This document shows, piece after piece, positions 50,308 to 59,407 of a DNA stretch of 64,000 nucleotides (the first letter of the stretch is position 1; each line of letters starts with the position of its first letter). Below the pieces are notes generated by a model. That model did no database searches. It worked only from the letters and a program-made list of their open reading frames with translations, and was not told the DNA's origin. The stretch covers positions 84,423 to 148,422 of the forward strand of contig REDI01000010.1 in the NCBI GenBank assembly GCA_007693595.1, given 5' to 3'. The translations under genes were made by a program, and so were the position numbers. This stretch comes from Deltaproteobacteria bacterium (GTDB lineage: Bacteria; Myxococcota_A; UBA796; GCA-2862545).

Positions 50308-53300
50308 ATGGTCCAAGACGTGCAGAAGAGCCGTGGCTTACCGCCACGAGAGGCGAAGCGGGCGGCCAGCGACCCGATCGTCTCCGCCTTCGAACCGCGA
50401 GCTCGAGCCTCCTCGGCGCCGGGGGTTCATGCGCTGCAAAATCGGTTTGGCAACGAACAGATCTCGATGGCGTTGCGCTCGCCCTCCGGCGGCCTGAGCG
50501 CCCTCATCCATCGCGATCTGTCGGCGGCGGTCGCGGATCCAGCCAGGACCCTCGCCCAGCTCCCCCACGGCGGGGGTTGTCCCCTCCCTGGCGAGGTCAG
50601 GCAGCGTATGGAAGAAGCCTTTGATCACGACTTCTCTCATGTCCGCGTGCACACGGGTGGGCGGGTGGCCAAGGCGGCCGCGGAGCTCCAGGCGCACGCC
50701 TTCGCGTTGGGGGCGGACCTCTTCTTCGGCAGTCAGGAGTTCGCGCCAGGTACGCCGCGTGGCGATCGTCTGCTCGCGCACGAGCTGACCCACGTGGTGC
50801 AGGCCGACGAGGGGCGCATCCCGACCCATCCCGACCAGCAGGTCTCGAGCCCGTCGGATCCTCTGGAGCAAGAAGCCTACGCCAACGAAGACCGCATCCT
50901 GTCCAAGCTCGCGGCGGCCGAGGGTGCCGTGGCCGACGCTCCGCTCGGGCTGGAAGGCGCGGAAGGGGTCGAGGTGGGGGGCGACTCCTCGACGACTCCT
51001 GACTCCGAGCTCCAAGGCTCCGAGCGCGCCTCCTCTGCCAAGGTCGAAAGGGGGGGCGTGGTAGCTCGGCGTGCCGAGCCCGAGGAAGAAGTGGACTATT
51101 CGGATACGTTCCTCCACATCGAAGCGCTGTCCGACCGATGCACCGAGCCCAAGAACTCGCTGTCTGACACGCGCGTGGCCGAGGGGGTTGAGCTCCGAGA
51201 GCCGGGCACCGGGGGCCCCGCTTGGGAACCTGTCGATCTGCCCTCCCCCGACCCCGTCGCGTCGCCGAAGGCGGTGTGCGTGCCGCTCGGGGGCGCCCCG
51301 TCTGGAGCGGGATCCCTCGACCGCAGCGCGGTGCGACCACCCGATGAGCTCGTCGATCACAAGATGGCGCTGAGCTGGGACTCTTCGGAGTACGACGCCG
51401 CCGTTGCGAAGTACCGCCCCAGTCTCCCCGGCGCGAGATACCTCATCGATCCAGAGCTGATCGAACGCGCGCCGCCGGGGGTGCGCACAGCCCTCTCCCT
51501 GCTCGACCCCGTGGCTTCCGGTCAGGCCGATCTGCTCTGGGTCGAGGGAGTCAAGGCGATCCCCGCGGTTGGGGTTCTAGGCCATGTCGTGTATGGGGTC
51601 CGGGACCTCGTCCGCTCGGCTGCAGAGGTGCCCCAGGTCGAGGGGCCGTGGGACGACCTGTGCCGCGTGATTGAGGTTCTGCGTGGTATACTAGACATCG
51701 TGAGTGGGGTCCTCTCCAACCTCTCGGACGTGGTCACCGTGGGGCAGTACCTGATGGCGGCCGGTGGTGCCGGAGTCGGTGGGGTTGGCGGAGGGGCCGC
51801 GGGGACGGTGCCGGCGCCGGGGGCGGGTACGGCGGCTGGGGCAGCCGCGGGTGCAGGGGTGGGCGGCGTGGCCGGCGCTGCGCCGGGGGCGATCATCGGC
51901 GCGATTCTCTCCAAGTTCTCCGCAAATTGCGACCTTGCCAAGGCGACGCTCGACGTTGGGCTCACGGTCGCCTACCTGCTCCAGGGGCGGGCCGCAGAGC
52001 GAGCGGGCCTCGCGCGATCGGGCGAGGCCTTCCGGGACCTCGCGAAGGATCGAGCCTACCGCGGCCTCTCCGGCTACCTCGACGCCGCGATCACGGCAGG
52101 CAACATGGCGCTGGCGAACATTGCCCTTGCCAACGCGAAAAAGTCCTTCGCGACCTTCGCCATCGAGATGGCACCCTCCCTCGTACCGCCGGCCCAAGCC
52201 CTCCTCGACGTGCCGGCGGTACAGGACTTGTCCACCTTGAGCCCCTTCCCGATCCACGAGACCTTGTCGGGGATCTTGGATTCCTACTTTTTCGAGGGAA
52301 TGATGCACAAGGATGGTCCCGCGACCTCCCTCCGCCAGCTCAGCGGCGTGGGGCGTGCTGGGGGCCTCCTCGAGGGGGCGCGAGCGCAGACCATCGCCGA
52401 GCTCGAGGCGGCCTGGGATGCGCTCGAGGGTGCACCGCCGGCCTGGCATCAGGCGCTCATCAACCAGCTCCTCGATCCTCAGGACCCTACCACCCTCGAA
52501 ATGATCGAGATGATGCTGGTTCCATCCGGGGTCTACGAACTCGCGATGCGTGAGGTCAGGGGGATCCCCGACTGGCTCCACGATGCCTGGATCGACGGCC
52601 GCTCGAGCGCGATCCAGAGCGCTGCCCTCTTCCTAGAACAGGATGTCACGTCCTCGGTCGAGTGGCTCAATGACCGCATCGACGAGTACGGCCCCTTCGT
52701 AAAAGAGTGGCTAGACACCCACGGCGAAGCGCTCCAGGCCCAACGGATCCAGCTCTCCGCGCTTCGGGAGCACGTAGCACCCTTCGAAGAGCTGATGGCC
52801 CGGCTTGAGTCCTCAGAGCGCATCCCCGACACCATTCGATCTTCGGCCAACGCGATCCTAGCTCAGATCGAGCGCTTAAGGCTCACTCCCGACGATCTTG
52901 ACCTTCCGATCCCAGGGCTGTCGCGGCTCGCCGAGGCGGCGCTGGCCCCCTTCAACCAGATGCTCGACGGGGCCCGCGCGCAGATCGAGACCATCCGGGA
53001 TCAGATGTGCCACGCCTACGAGCTGCAGCACCGGGCTGCGATGGGCTGGGTCCGCCGACAGCTCAACGAGCTGAAGGCCGCCATCGCCGAAGGCGGGCCC
53101 GTCGAGGTCCTCCTACAACAGGCCTACGACTCCCTCGCCGCCCAAGTCGCCGCGTTCATGCAGATGGCCGCGGAGTGGACCCACGCCCGCATCGAGATCG
53201 ACTTCAAGGGGCTGGCCCAACTGATCCGCCGCGTGGAGTGCGAGCTGAACTCGATGAAGAGCGACGATCGCCTCGCGGCCTTCCTGCACCACGTCTCGAC

Positions 53301-53610
53301 CCACGGGGTGCAGAGCATGCGGTCCTGGAAGGAAGAACACGAAGAGAACGTGGAACGCTGCTACTTCCCCAAGGTGCCCGACCACGAGGTCGACGCGGCG
53401 GAGCACGCCTTTTCATTGATCTCAGACACGCTCGACGAGAGGATGAAGTCTGGAGACTGGAGTCGGAGCCTCGCGGGGCAACGCCGGCGCTCGGATCGAG
53501 CCATGTCCATGGCCCAGAGTCAGCGTGGGAAGCAGGGAGTGCCCGCCATCGAGAGCTTGAGTTGGGCCATGGCCACGCTCGCCGACGTGGCGAAGCGTGT
53601 CGATGCCTGA
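50308..53610 (+). CDS. Large eCIS-core (DUF4157) domain protein, putative effector or toxin carrier
   Basis: 1100 aa. The eCIS-core domain lies at about residues 90-170: PLPGEVRQRMEEAFDHDFSH, VRVHTGGRVAKAAAELQAHA, FFGSQEFAPGTPRGDRLLAH, with a zinc-peptidase-like H158-E-L-T-H162. A low-complexity region follows. Residues ~485-540 are a Gly/Ala-rich hydrophobic stretch (AAGGAGVGGVGGGAAGTV) that could enter membranes. The C-terminal ~500 residues are mainly helical and probably coiled. DUF4157 proteins accompany extracellular contractile injection systems and polymorphic toxins. No sheath or baseplate gene, no recognisable toxin fold at the C terminus and no immunity gene are in the window. Confidence 0.82.
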   Translation: MVQDVQKSRGLPPREAKRAASDPIVSAFEPRARASSAPGVHALQNRFGNEQISMALRSPSGGLSALIHRDLSAAVADPARTLAQLPHGGGCPLPGEVRQRMEEAFDHDFSHVRVHTGGRVAKAAAELQAHAFALGADLFFGSQEFAPGTPRGDRLLAHELTHVVQADEGRIPTHPDQQVSSPSDPLEQEAYANEDRILSKLAAAEGAVADAPLGLEGAEGVEVGGDSSTTPDSELQGSERASSAKVERGGVVARRAEPEEEVDYSDTFLHIEALSDRCTEPKNSLSDTRVAEGVELREPGTGGPAWEPVDLPSPDPVASPKAVCVPLGGAPSGAGSLDRSAVRPPDELVDHKMALSWDSSEYDAAVAKYRPSLPGARYLIDPELIERAPPGVRTALSLLDPVASGQADLLWVEGVKAIPAVGVLGHVVYGVRDLVRSAAEVPQVEGPWDDLCRVIEVLRGILDIVSGVLSNLSDVVTVGQYLMAAGGAGVGGVGGGAAGTVPAPGAGTAAGAAAGAGVGGVAGAAPGAIIGAILSKFSANCDLAKATLDVGLTVAYLLQGRAAERAGLARSGEAFRDLAKDRAYRGLSGYLDAAITAGNMALANIALANAKKSFATFAIEMAPSLVPPAQALLDVPAVQDLSTLSPFPIHETLSGILDSYFFEGMMHKDGPATSLRQLSGVGRAGGLLEGARAQTIAELEAAWDALEGAPPAWHQALINQLLDPQDPTTLEMIEMMLVPSGVYELAMREVRGIPDWLHDAWIDGRSSAIQSAALFLEQDVTSSVEWLNDRIDEYGPFVKEWLDTHGEALQAQRIQLSALREHVAPFEELMARLESSERIPDTIRSSANAILAQIERLRLTPDDLDLPIPGLSRLAEAALAPFNQMLDGARAQIETIRDQMCHAYELQHRAAMGWVRRQLNELKAAIAEGGPVEVLLQQAYDSLAAQVAAFMQMAAEWTHARIEIDFKGLAQLIRRVECELNSMKSDDRLAAFLHHVSTHGVQSMRSWKEEHEENVERCYFPKVPDHEVDAAEHAFSLISDTLDERMKSGDWSRSLAGQRRRSDRAMSMAQSQRGKQGVPAIESLSWAMATLADVAKRVDA

Positions 53611-53729
53611 TGAGGCGCTCCGCTTTGGCGGGCGGCAGGTGGGGTTGTTCCTACAGACCCGCGAACGCGGCACCGTGTGTCGTCGCAGCGCTTGGTCGCC
53701 GCGGAGCTGTCGGTTCTCAAGGCCCACGT

Positions 53730-53746
53730 CGCGCGACGCTCGCGCG
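53730..53746. terminator. Possible bidirectional terminator stem
   Basis: CGCGCGA, a 3-base loop (CGC) and TCGCGCG form a perfect 7-bp stem between the convergent eCIS-core and ATP-grasp genes, followed by TTGG on the plus strand. There is no T-run. Confidence 0.35.
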
Positions 53747-53774
53747 TTGGTCGCCCCCTGGGCACGCTGGTCGA

Positions 53775-55250
53775 TCACGCGCCGCGCGGGTTCTTGGGGT
53801 CTCCCACGATCTCACCGATCAGCGCCGGGTCGTCGTTGATCGACCGGAAGAGCTTCATGCGGAACTTGCCCTTGGCGGAGTGAAGACGCTGGGCCATCCG
53901 GTCGACGGCGATGGTGGCGAGCACGGTCTGCACGTACGCCTCGGTGAGGTCGTCGATGCCCAGGCCGAGGGTGTTGAAGTCTTTGCGGTCCATGAGAAGG
54001 AGCCGGTTGGTCTCGGTGTCCCAGGTGCCGTCGGGGCCCTTGACCGAGAGGTTCGTGCCGAGCACGTCCCAGCTCGTGCCTCCGGCCGGGGGAGCTTCGG
54101 CCAGGGGCAGCCGGGCGCGGCGGGCGTAGATGGCTAGCGGCGAGAAGCCCTCGCGCGTGGCGCCGATCATGACCCGAAGGTCGGCGACGAAGGTGCGGTA
54201 CTTCTTGTTGGGCACCGTGCCGACGTGGTAGAGGCGCCCGCCGCGACCGACCGATCCCCAGGTGCGGTTGCCGATGAGGGACTGCACGATGTAGCGGTCG
54301 TACCGGCGCTCGGCCTCCATGAAGGTGCGGAGCTCCTGGGGGTTGGTGATGGTGAACACCCCTTGTCCGGCGTTGGAGTAGGGGATCTTGATCACGGCGT
54401 GGCCGCCGAGGCGGTTCACCCACAGGGGGACCTCTTCGTGGGCCACGTCCCAGATGGTCTCGGGGGTGTGGATCTCGAGGCCTGCGGCGTGGAAGTCGGC
54501 GTTGGCCAGATCGTAGGCCTTGGCCGCGATCATCTTGTTTCGCCCCCCCGCGAGGCAGGCGACGACCGGGTTGAGGATGGCGGTCTTGGTGTGGATCGGC
54601 AAGCGGTCCCAGGGGCGCTGGGTGACGTAGCGGAAGGCCGCACGGATCGGGTGCCACCCGCCTTGAGCGTCGCGGATGTGGAGGTGCCCGTCGTCGAAGC
54701 GGTACGGGGGATCCTCGGCGCCGGTGAAGCAGGGGGTGAGGTAGACCGGCTCGCCGGTGACGTCGGCGAGGGTGGCGGCGTAGCCCGTGACCTCGGGCTC
54801 GTTCTTGTCCCAGAGGACCGCGAGGCCGCCGGCGGGGAGGCGTCGACCCGCGAGCCACGGCAGCATGGTGTGCTCGACGAGGGCCCGGTAGCCCCCCTGC
54901 TCGCGCTGTTCATCTGCGATCGGTAGAGACTTCTGGCCCGAGGGGCAAGAGTTGGTCTCGATGACGACCATGTGGCGATGACCGCGCTCGGTGGTGACGT
55001 GGATCAGGTCGCATCCCGCCCATGGGAAGTGACGGGGGCGAGTTGCGAGCAGGGCGCGTAGATCCTCGGCGTTTACCCTTGGATGAAGGTGGGCGTATCG
55101 CTGAAGAATGCGCTCGTTGCCAAGGTTCAGGAAGGTCCGCACCAGGGGGTGAAGCTCGGCGTTCAGGACGCGCGGGTAGTAGTGGCGCTCGGCCTCGAAG
55201 CTGGCCGGGGGGACGAAGACCGCGTGGTCTCGGCGCGGTGTGATGCTCAT
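53775..55250 (-). CDS. ATP-grasp-like protein
   Basis: 491 aa from the ATG at 55250 with GGAG upstream. ATP-grasp-like features are [20 protein letters not shown] with the expected Lys and Gly-rich loop, [14 protein letters not shown] and [19 protein letters not shown]. An upstream region with [13 protein letters not shown] resembles RimK-type relatives. The gene is divergent from an aspartoacylase/succinylglutamate desuccinylase gene. Such pairs suggest that one enzyme forms and the other removes an amide or acyl bond on an amino compound. The substrate is unknown, and the superfamily call rests on motifs alone. Confidence 0.6.
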   Translation of the reverse strand: MSITPRRDHAVFVPPASFEAERHYYPRVLNAELHPLVRTFLNLGNERILQRYAHLHPRVNAEDLRALLATRPRHFPWAGCDLIHVTTERGHRHMVVIETNSCPSGQKSLPIADEQREQGGYRALVEHTMLPWLAGRRLPAGGLAVLWDKNEPEVTGYAATLADVTGEPVYLTPCFTGAEDPPYRFDDGHLHIRDAQGGWHPIRAAFRYVTQRPWDRLPIHTKTAILNPVVACLAGGRNKMIAAKAYDLANADFHAAGLEIHTPETIWDVAHEEVPLWVNRLGGHAVIKIPYSNAGQGVFTITNPQELRTFMEAERRYDRYIVQSLIGNRTWGSVGRGGRLYHVGTVPNKKYRTFVADLRVMIGATREGFSPLAIYARRARLPLAEAPPAGGTSWDVLGTNLSVKGPDGTWDTETNRLLLMDRKDFNTLGLGIDDLTEAYVQTVLATIAVDRMAQRLHSAKGKFRMKLFRSINDDPALIGEIVGDPKNPRGA

Positions 55251-55346
55251 GGAGGCTCCGGGGACGTCGTCGCGTGGCTGGCAGGGTATGCGGTCTTGGC
55301 GGTCCGCGCTCATCCTGTCGCGCGGTGTTCACACAGGAGTCACCCC

Positions 55347-56384
55347 ATGAGCGTGATGATGGTCGAAAGCTTTGCTCTCGATGACTACGCGCCGGGGACC
55401 CTGTCGAGGGTCTCGCTCACCTTGGTTCACGACGGTCTGGGGCGTCCCGTGCGGGTGCCGATGCTCGTCGCCCGAGGGCGCCATGAGGGGCCCTTGCTCG
55501 GTCTGACCGCCGCGCTTCACGGCAATGAACTCAACGGGATCCCGGTGATCCATCGCCTCATGCATCGACTGGACCTTCGACGCCTGCACGGTACGGTGGT
55601 CGCGGTGTTGGTCTCGAATGTGCCGGGCTACCACCGCGAGCACCGAGGCTTCGCAGAGGGTAGCGACCTCAACCACCTCTTTCCGGGCGAGCCCAGGGGC
55701 AGCTCGCCTCAGGTCTACGCGCATCGGTTGCTCGATCGGATCGTGCGCCACTTCGACCGCCTGCTCGACCTACACACCGCCAGCCTAGGTCGTGTCAACA
55801 GCCTCTATGTCCGGGCCGACATGACCGATCCCGTGGTCGCCCGCATGGCCTATCTGCAGCGTCCGCAGATCATCCTGCACAACCCCCCCGTCGACCGCAC
55901 CTTGCGCGGCGCGGCGGCCAGCCTAGGGATTCCGGCGATCACCGTCGAGATCGGAAACCCCCAGCGCTTTCATGGGGAGTTCATCAAGTCGACGACGGTG
56001 GGGGTCCGTGCCGTGCTCGCCGAGATGGGCATGCTCGCGGCTCGCAGCTTGGATCTGGGGCCCGAGCCCTTGATATGCTCGCGAAGCTACTGGATCTACA
56101 CCGAACACGGTGGCTTGCTCGAAGTCCACCACAAGATCGCGCAGCCGATCGACGAGGGTGAGCCCATCGCTCGCATGATCGACGTCTTCGGCGACCACGT
56201 CGCCACCTACCACGCGCCCGAAGCCGGGGTCTGTATCGGGCACTCGGTCAACCCCGTCGCCATGACCGGCGCGCGGATCCTCCACCTGGGGATCCTCGCG
56301 CGGCCTGGCCAGACGTTCCGGTCAAAGGCGGGGCTGAGTGTGCCGCTTGAGGGCCGTGTACCGCCGGTCGAACGCGATGGTTGA
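55347..56384 (+). CDS. Succinylglutamate desuccinylase/aspartoacylase family hydrolase (M14-like)
   Basis: 345 aa from the ATG at 55347 with GGAG upstream. The zinc-site motifs are ALHGNELNGIPVIHRL (H-x-x-E) and DRLLDLHTASLG (the third His), and the catalytic Glu is in PAITVEIGNPQRF. The C-terminal barrel extension of the family is present (GEPIARMIDVFGD). It cleaves N-acyl amino acids or related amides. The porin gene follows after 3 bases, so a compound imported or exported through the porin may be its substrate. It is divergent from the ATP-grasp gene. Confidence 0.87.
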   Translation: MSVMMVESFALDDYAPGTLSRVSLTLVHDGLGRPVRVPMLVARGRHEGPLLGLTAALHGNELNGIPVIHRLMHRLDLRRLHGTVVAVLVSNVPGYHREHRGFAEGSDLNHLFPGEPRGSSPQVYAHRLLDRIVRHFDRLLDLHTASLGRVNSLYVRADMTDPVVARMAYLQRPQIILHNPPVDRTLRGAAASLGIPAITVEIGNPQRFHGEFIKSTTVGVRAVLAEMGMLAARSLDLGPEPLICSRSYWIYTEHGGLLEVHHKIAQPIDEGEPIARMIDVFGDHVATYHAPEAGVCIGHSVNPVAMTGARILHLGILARPGQTFRSKAGLSVPLEGRVPPVERDG

Positions 56385-56387
56385 GGC

Positions 56388-57515
56388 GTGGGCGAGGACC
56401 CTCAGGGGCGACGACGGCTTGCGAGACAGTGTTCGCGCCTTGCGCTGGGAGAGACGCCGAGGGGGCTGATCCTGTTGTTACTCAACGTATCGGCCTCGGC
56501 CGCCGACGTCGAGCTCGAGGAGTCCTCTGGGGGGCTCCCCGAGGGGCTGAGCTTCGGAGGGGCGATCGACGTCTACTTCGCCTATGACTTCGACCGTCCC
56601 CCGGATCACCGGCGGCCGGCCTTTCTCTACAGCTTCGGCCGGAGTCACGGTGCGGCCGTCAACTTGGGGCTTCTGGATGCCACCTTTGAGCGCGGTCCGG
56701 TCCGAGCCAGCGTTGGCCTCATGGGGGGGACTTTCGCACAAGATAACCAGGGTCTCGAAGAGCCAGGGATGCGGAACCTCTACGAGGCTCAAGTCGGTCT
56801 GCGCCTCCACGAAGGGGTGTGGGTCGACGTCGGCTTGTTCCCCTCCCACGTGGGCGCTGAGTCGGCGATCGGGGTCGAGAATCTGTCGCCGACCCGCTCG
56901 CTGACGGCGGACAACTCCCCTTATTACTTGGCTGGAGCCCGCGTGACGGCCGAACTGGCCGACCGGGTGACGCTCTCGGGCCTGCTCGTCAACGGGTGGC
57001 AAGCGATCCAGCAACCACCGGGGCAGCCCGGCGTCGCGGGAGGCACGCAGCTCGCTTGGCAAGCGACCGATGCGGTCTCGTTGAACTGGGGGACCTGGGT
57101 TGGTCACGAGCAGCCCGCTGGCGAGCTCCGCCTGTTCAGTGACCTATGGGCGGGGCTCACCTTGGACCGACTCGACGGGATCGCCTGGTTCGACGTAGGG
57201 ACCCAAGGGGGCGAGATCTGGTCTGGTAGCAACCTGCAAGGTCGGTACTGGCTCTCGGACCTGGTGGGGCTAGGGGCTCGCGTAGAGCACTTCTCGGATC
57301 CTGGCGGGGTGGTGGTGGCCCCCGACGGCGAGGGCGTCTCCCTCACGGGCGCCTCGATGCATCTGGATCTCCGGCCGGAGCTGAGCCAGGGGCGGGCCAT
57401 GGCGTTGTGGAGGCTGGAGATCCGTGGGTTCTTGGCGGATCGCGAGGTCTTTGGTGGAACGCTCTCCGAGAAGGCTAACCTCGCGGTCACCACCACGATG
57501 GGGCTCCGGTTTTAG
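56388..57515 (+). CDS. Outer-membrane beta-barrel porin (BBP2-like)
   Basis: 375 aa from a GTG at 56388. A long basic N terminus precedes a signal-like hydrophobic segment (GLILLLLNVSASAADVE). The mature part has ~12-16 predicted amphipathic strands (IDVYFAYDF, VGLRLHEGVWVDVGLFPSHV, RVTAELADRVTLSGLLVNGW) and ends in Arg-Phe, the usual outer-membrane terminal Phe. ENLSPTRSLTADNSPYYLAG resembles the BBP2/OmpL-like family. A start further downstream would leave too short a signal peptide. It is co-directional with the hydrolase gene. Confidence 0.78.
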   Translation: MGEDPQGRRRLARQCSRLALGETPRGLILLLLNVSASAADVELEESSGGLPEGLSFGGAIDVYFAYDFDRPPDHRRPAFLYSFGRSHGAAVNLGLLDATFERGPVRASVGLMGGTFAQDNQGLEEPGMRNLYEAQVGLRLHEGVWVDVGLFPSHVGAESAIGVENLSPTRSLTADNSPYYLAGARVTAELADRVTLSGLLVNGWQAIQQPPGQPGVAGGTQLAWQATDAVSLNWGTWVGHEQPAGELRLFSDLWAGLTLDRLDGIAWFDVGTQGGEIWSGSNLQGRYWLSDLVGLGARVEHFSDPGGVVVAPDGEGVSLTGASMHLDLRPELSQGRAMALWRLEIRGFLADREVFGGTLSEKANLAVTTTMGLRF

Positions 57516-57539
57516 GCTCGAGAAGGGGACGGCCGGGTT

Positions 57540-58535
57540 CTAGATCGCCTGGGACCCTCGTCGCCAGCGCCATGTAGGGATCCGAAGTCGAGCGGTCGAG
57601 GGGATCGCGGCCAGGGCCGCGCCCAAGATCGTGACTCCCATGCCCAGGCCCGCGCTCGTCGAGAGCGAGTCCCCCATGAAGCGAACGCCGAGCCACACGG
57701 CGACGATCGTGGACAGGGTGGGCTGGGTCATGGCGATAGCGACGGGTAGACGTCGAAGGACCTCGACCCAGGTGAGGAAGCCGAGCGCTGCGCAAGGCAG
57801 GGTCAGCCAGACCCACGCCAGCCCGCCGACGAGGGTGGGCGCGGGGAGGAGCTCTCCGCTGGCCAGCGCCGCGACGGTTAAACCTGCTCCACCCCAGAGC
57901 ATCTGCCAGCCCGCCGAGAGGGTGGGCGAGGTGAGCACCGGGCGGCGCTGCTCGCTGACGGCGGCAGCCGCCCAGCCGACCGCCGCCAGGAGCAGGGCAC
58001 CGATCGCCCACAAGGCGGTCTCGTCGCCGGCCCCTCCCCCGACCAGGAGCGCGAGCCCACCCAGACCCAGAGCCACGGCGAGCAGGTGGTGCGCCGCGGG
58101 TCGTCGACGCGCCCACAGGGCGTCGAGCCCCAGGGCGAAGGCTGGTGATAAGCCCACGATCAGCGCCGCTAGCGAGGCGGAGGCCTCGGTCTGGGCGAAG
58201 ATCTGGGCCCCATTCCCAACCGACCAGCCGATCAGGCCGGCCGAGGCGGGGCGCCAGAGCCCACCCGTGGGCCAGAGTCCTCCCCCTCGCAGGCCGCTGA
58301 GCACCACGAGCAGCCCACCGGCCACCAGGAGCCGACTAGACCCTAGCCAGAGCGGCCCGAACCCGCCCTCGTCGCCCACTCCGAGCCCGATCGCTAGCGG
58401 GCCCGACCCCCACAGGAGCACGACCGCGACGAGATAGACCCAGCCCAGACGCGTCGATCCCGCCCGGATCGGTCGCGACGCGAGCCAGGCGCGGATCCCG
58501 AAGAGGGACCGCCCGCTCACCCATACAGGACGCAT
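57540..58535 (-). CDS. EamA/DMT-family transporter
   Basis: 331 aa with ten predicted membrane helices in two EamA repeats. LGWVYLVAVVLLWGSGPLA opens the first and ALWAIGALLLAAVGWAAAAV the second; ALIVGLSPAFALGLDALWAR and AIAMTQPTLSTIVAVWLGV are the typical repeat ends. The family exports amino acids or other small metabolites. A perfect 8-bp inverted repeat sits 20 bases before the ATG. Substrate unknown. Confidence 0.88.
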   Translation of the reverse strand: MRPVWVSGRSLFGIRAWLASRPIRAGSTRLGWVYLVAVVLLWGSGPLAIGLGVGDEGGFGPLWLGSSRLLVAGGLLVVLSGLRGGGLWPTGGLWRPASAGLIGWSVGNGAQIFAQTEASASLAALIVGLSPAFALGLDALWARRRPAAHHLLAVALGLGGLALLVGGGAGDETALWAIGALLLAAVGWAAAAVSEQRRPVLTSPTLSAGWQMLWGGAGLTVAALASGELLPAPTLVGGLAWVWLTLPCAALGFLTWVEVLRRLPVAIAMTQPTLSTIVAVWLGVRFMGDSLSTSAGLGMGVTILGAALAAIPSTARLRIPTWRWRRGSQAI

Positions 58536-58555
58536 GTTCGCCTTAGCCTCGCGCT

Positions 58556-58580
58556 GGACGCCCGTTTGCGCAGGGCGTCC
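58556..58580. promoter_or_regulatory. Perfect 8-bp inverted repeat before the EamA transporter
   Basis: GGACGCCC, 9 bases (GTTTGCGCA) and GGGCGTCC. The half-site centres are about 17 bases apart, matching a dimeric repressor site. It could also be a 5' leader hairpin, since it lies 20 bases upstream of the ATG. No regulator gene is adjacent. Confidence 0.45.
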
Positions 58581-58899
58581 CCGTCGGTCGCAGGACGGAG
58601 GGTTGGACGCGGTCGGCTTAACCTCGCGCGCGGTCCGTGGTCCAGGTCTAGGACCCCCTTTGGTCTTACTTGGTCATCTCCCTTCTGAGAAGGCGGAGAT
58701 TGGGTGATCCGGTGGTGCGGGAACGCTCTCGGTGGCGCGACCGACGTCGCCAGCGAGGGGGGCCTCTACGGCGCGCCGGATCCCTCGATCCGACTTTCGG
58801 TCCGCGACGGTTAGCCCTCCAAGCGTCTTACGGCTAGAACGTCTGGAGGACTCGAACGGGGAAGGCTCTTGTGCGTAGCGCTGGAAGGAATAGTTCGCC
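58581..58899. other. Intergenic region without recognised content
   Basis: This is most of the only gap above 300 bases (58536-58899). Apart from the inverted repeat at 58556-58580 I see no coding frame with a ribosome site, no RNA gene and no repeat shared with the rest of the window. The reverse frame across 58674-58964 overlaps the next gene and looks like a shadow. Confidence 0.5.
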
Positions 58900-59373
58900 A
58901 TGAGCGGCCAGCGTCCGTTCCCCGAGCTCGAGTCCGCGCTCCGGCGACAGGTGCGGTTCAGCATCTGGATCTGGTGGTCGCTGCCGCTCCCTCTCTTCGT
59001 TCTCTACGTCACCGCGGTCTTTGTATTCGGAGGAGCAGGCGTTCTGGGCACGGGTCCGCTCGTGATCCTGGAGCTCTTCGTCGACCCTCAGAACATCGAC
59101 GTCGACTGGGTCGAGCAGTTCCTAGGCCTGCTGGGTTTTTTAACCCTGATGCTCAGCGGTATGCTGGGGGCGATCGTGGGCCTGGTGGCGATCCCCGCCT
59201 CGCTCAGGGTCGCGGCGACGGCGATGCGCTGGGATCGTCTGAGTCGGAATCAAGGGGTGGAGTCTGCGTCCTTGGCCTTCATCGCACGGGTCCTCCTCCT
59301 CGGAGCGTTGCTCTCGATCTCTTCGCTGCTCCTGATCCTGGGTGGGGTCGGGCTCTTGTGGATGGAGTCGTAA
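58900..59373 (+). CDS. Membrane protein of unknown function, paralogue 1
   Basis: 157 aa with three predicted membrane helices (WSLPLPLFVLYVTAVFVFGG, LLGFLTLMLSGMLGAIVGLV and LLLGALLSISSLLLILGG). The short stretch ESASLAFIARVLLL before the last helix matches SASLSFIRRLVQF in the next gene, and topology is the same. The two probably arose by tandem duplication. GGAAGGA lies in the leader. No family is recognised. Confidence 0.68.
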   Translation: MSGQRPFPELESALRRQVRFSIWIWWSLPLPLFVLYVTAVFVFGGAGVLGTGPLVILELFVDPQNIDVDWVEQFLGLLGFLTLMLSGMLGAIVGLVAIPASLRVAATAMRWDRLSRNQGVESASLAFIARVLLLGALLSISSLLLILGGVGLLWMES

Positions 59374-59407
59374 GATCTGACTCCCGCGCGACGCGGGTCG
59401 AAGGGGG

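Noticed and set aside
47976..50309. 777-aa open frame on the minus strand opposite the MoxR and VWA genes
   Set aside because: It is a high-GC shadow of two well-supported genes with conserved ATPase and MIDAS motifs. The reverse translation is low-complexity and has no family motif.
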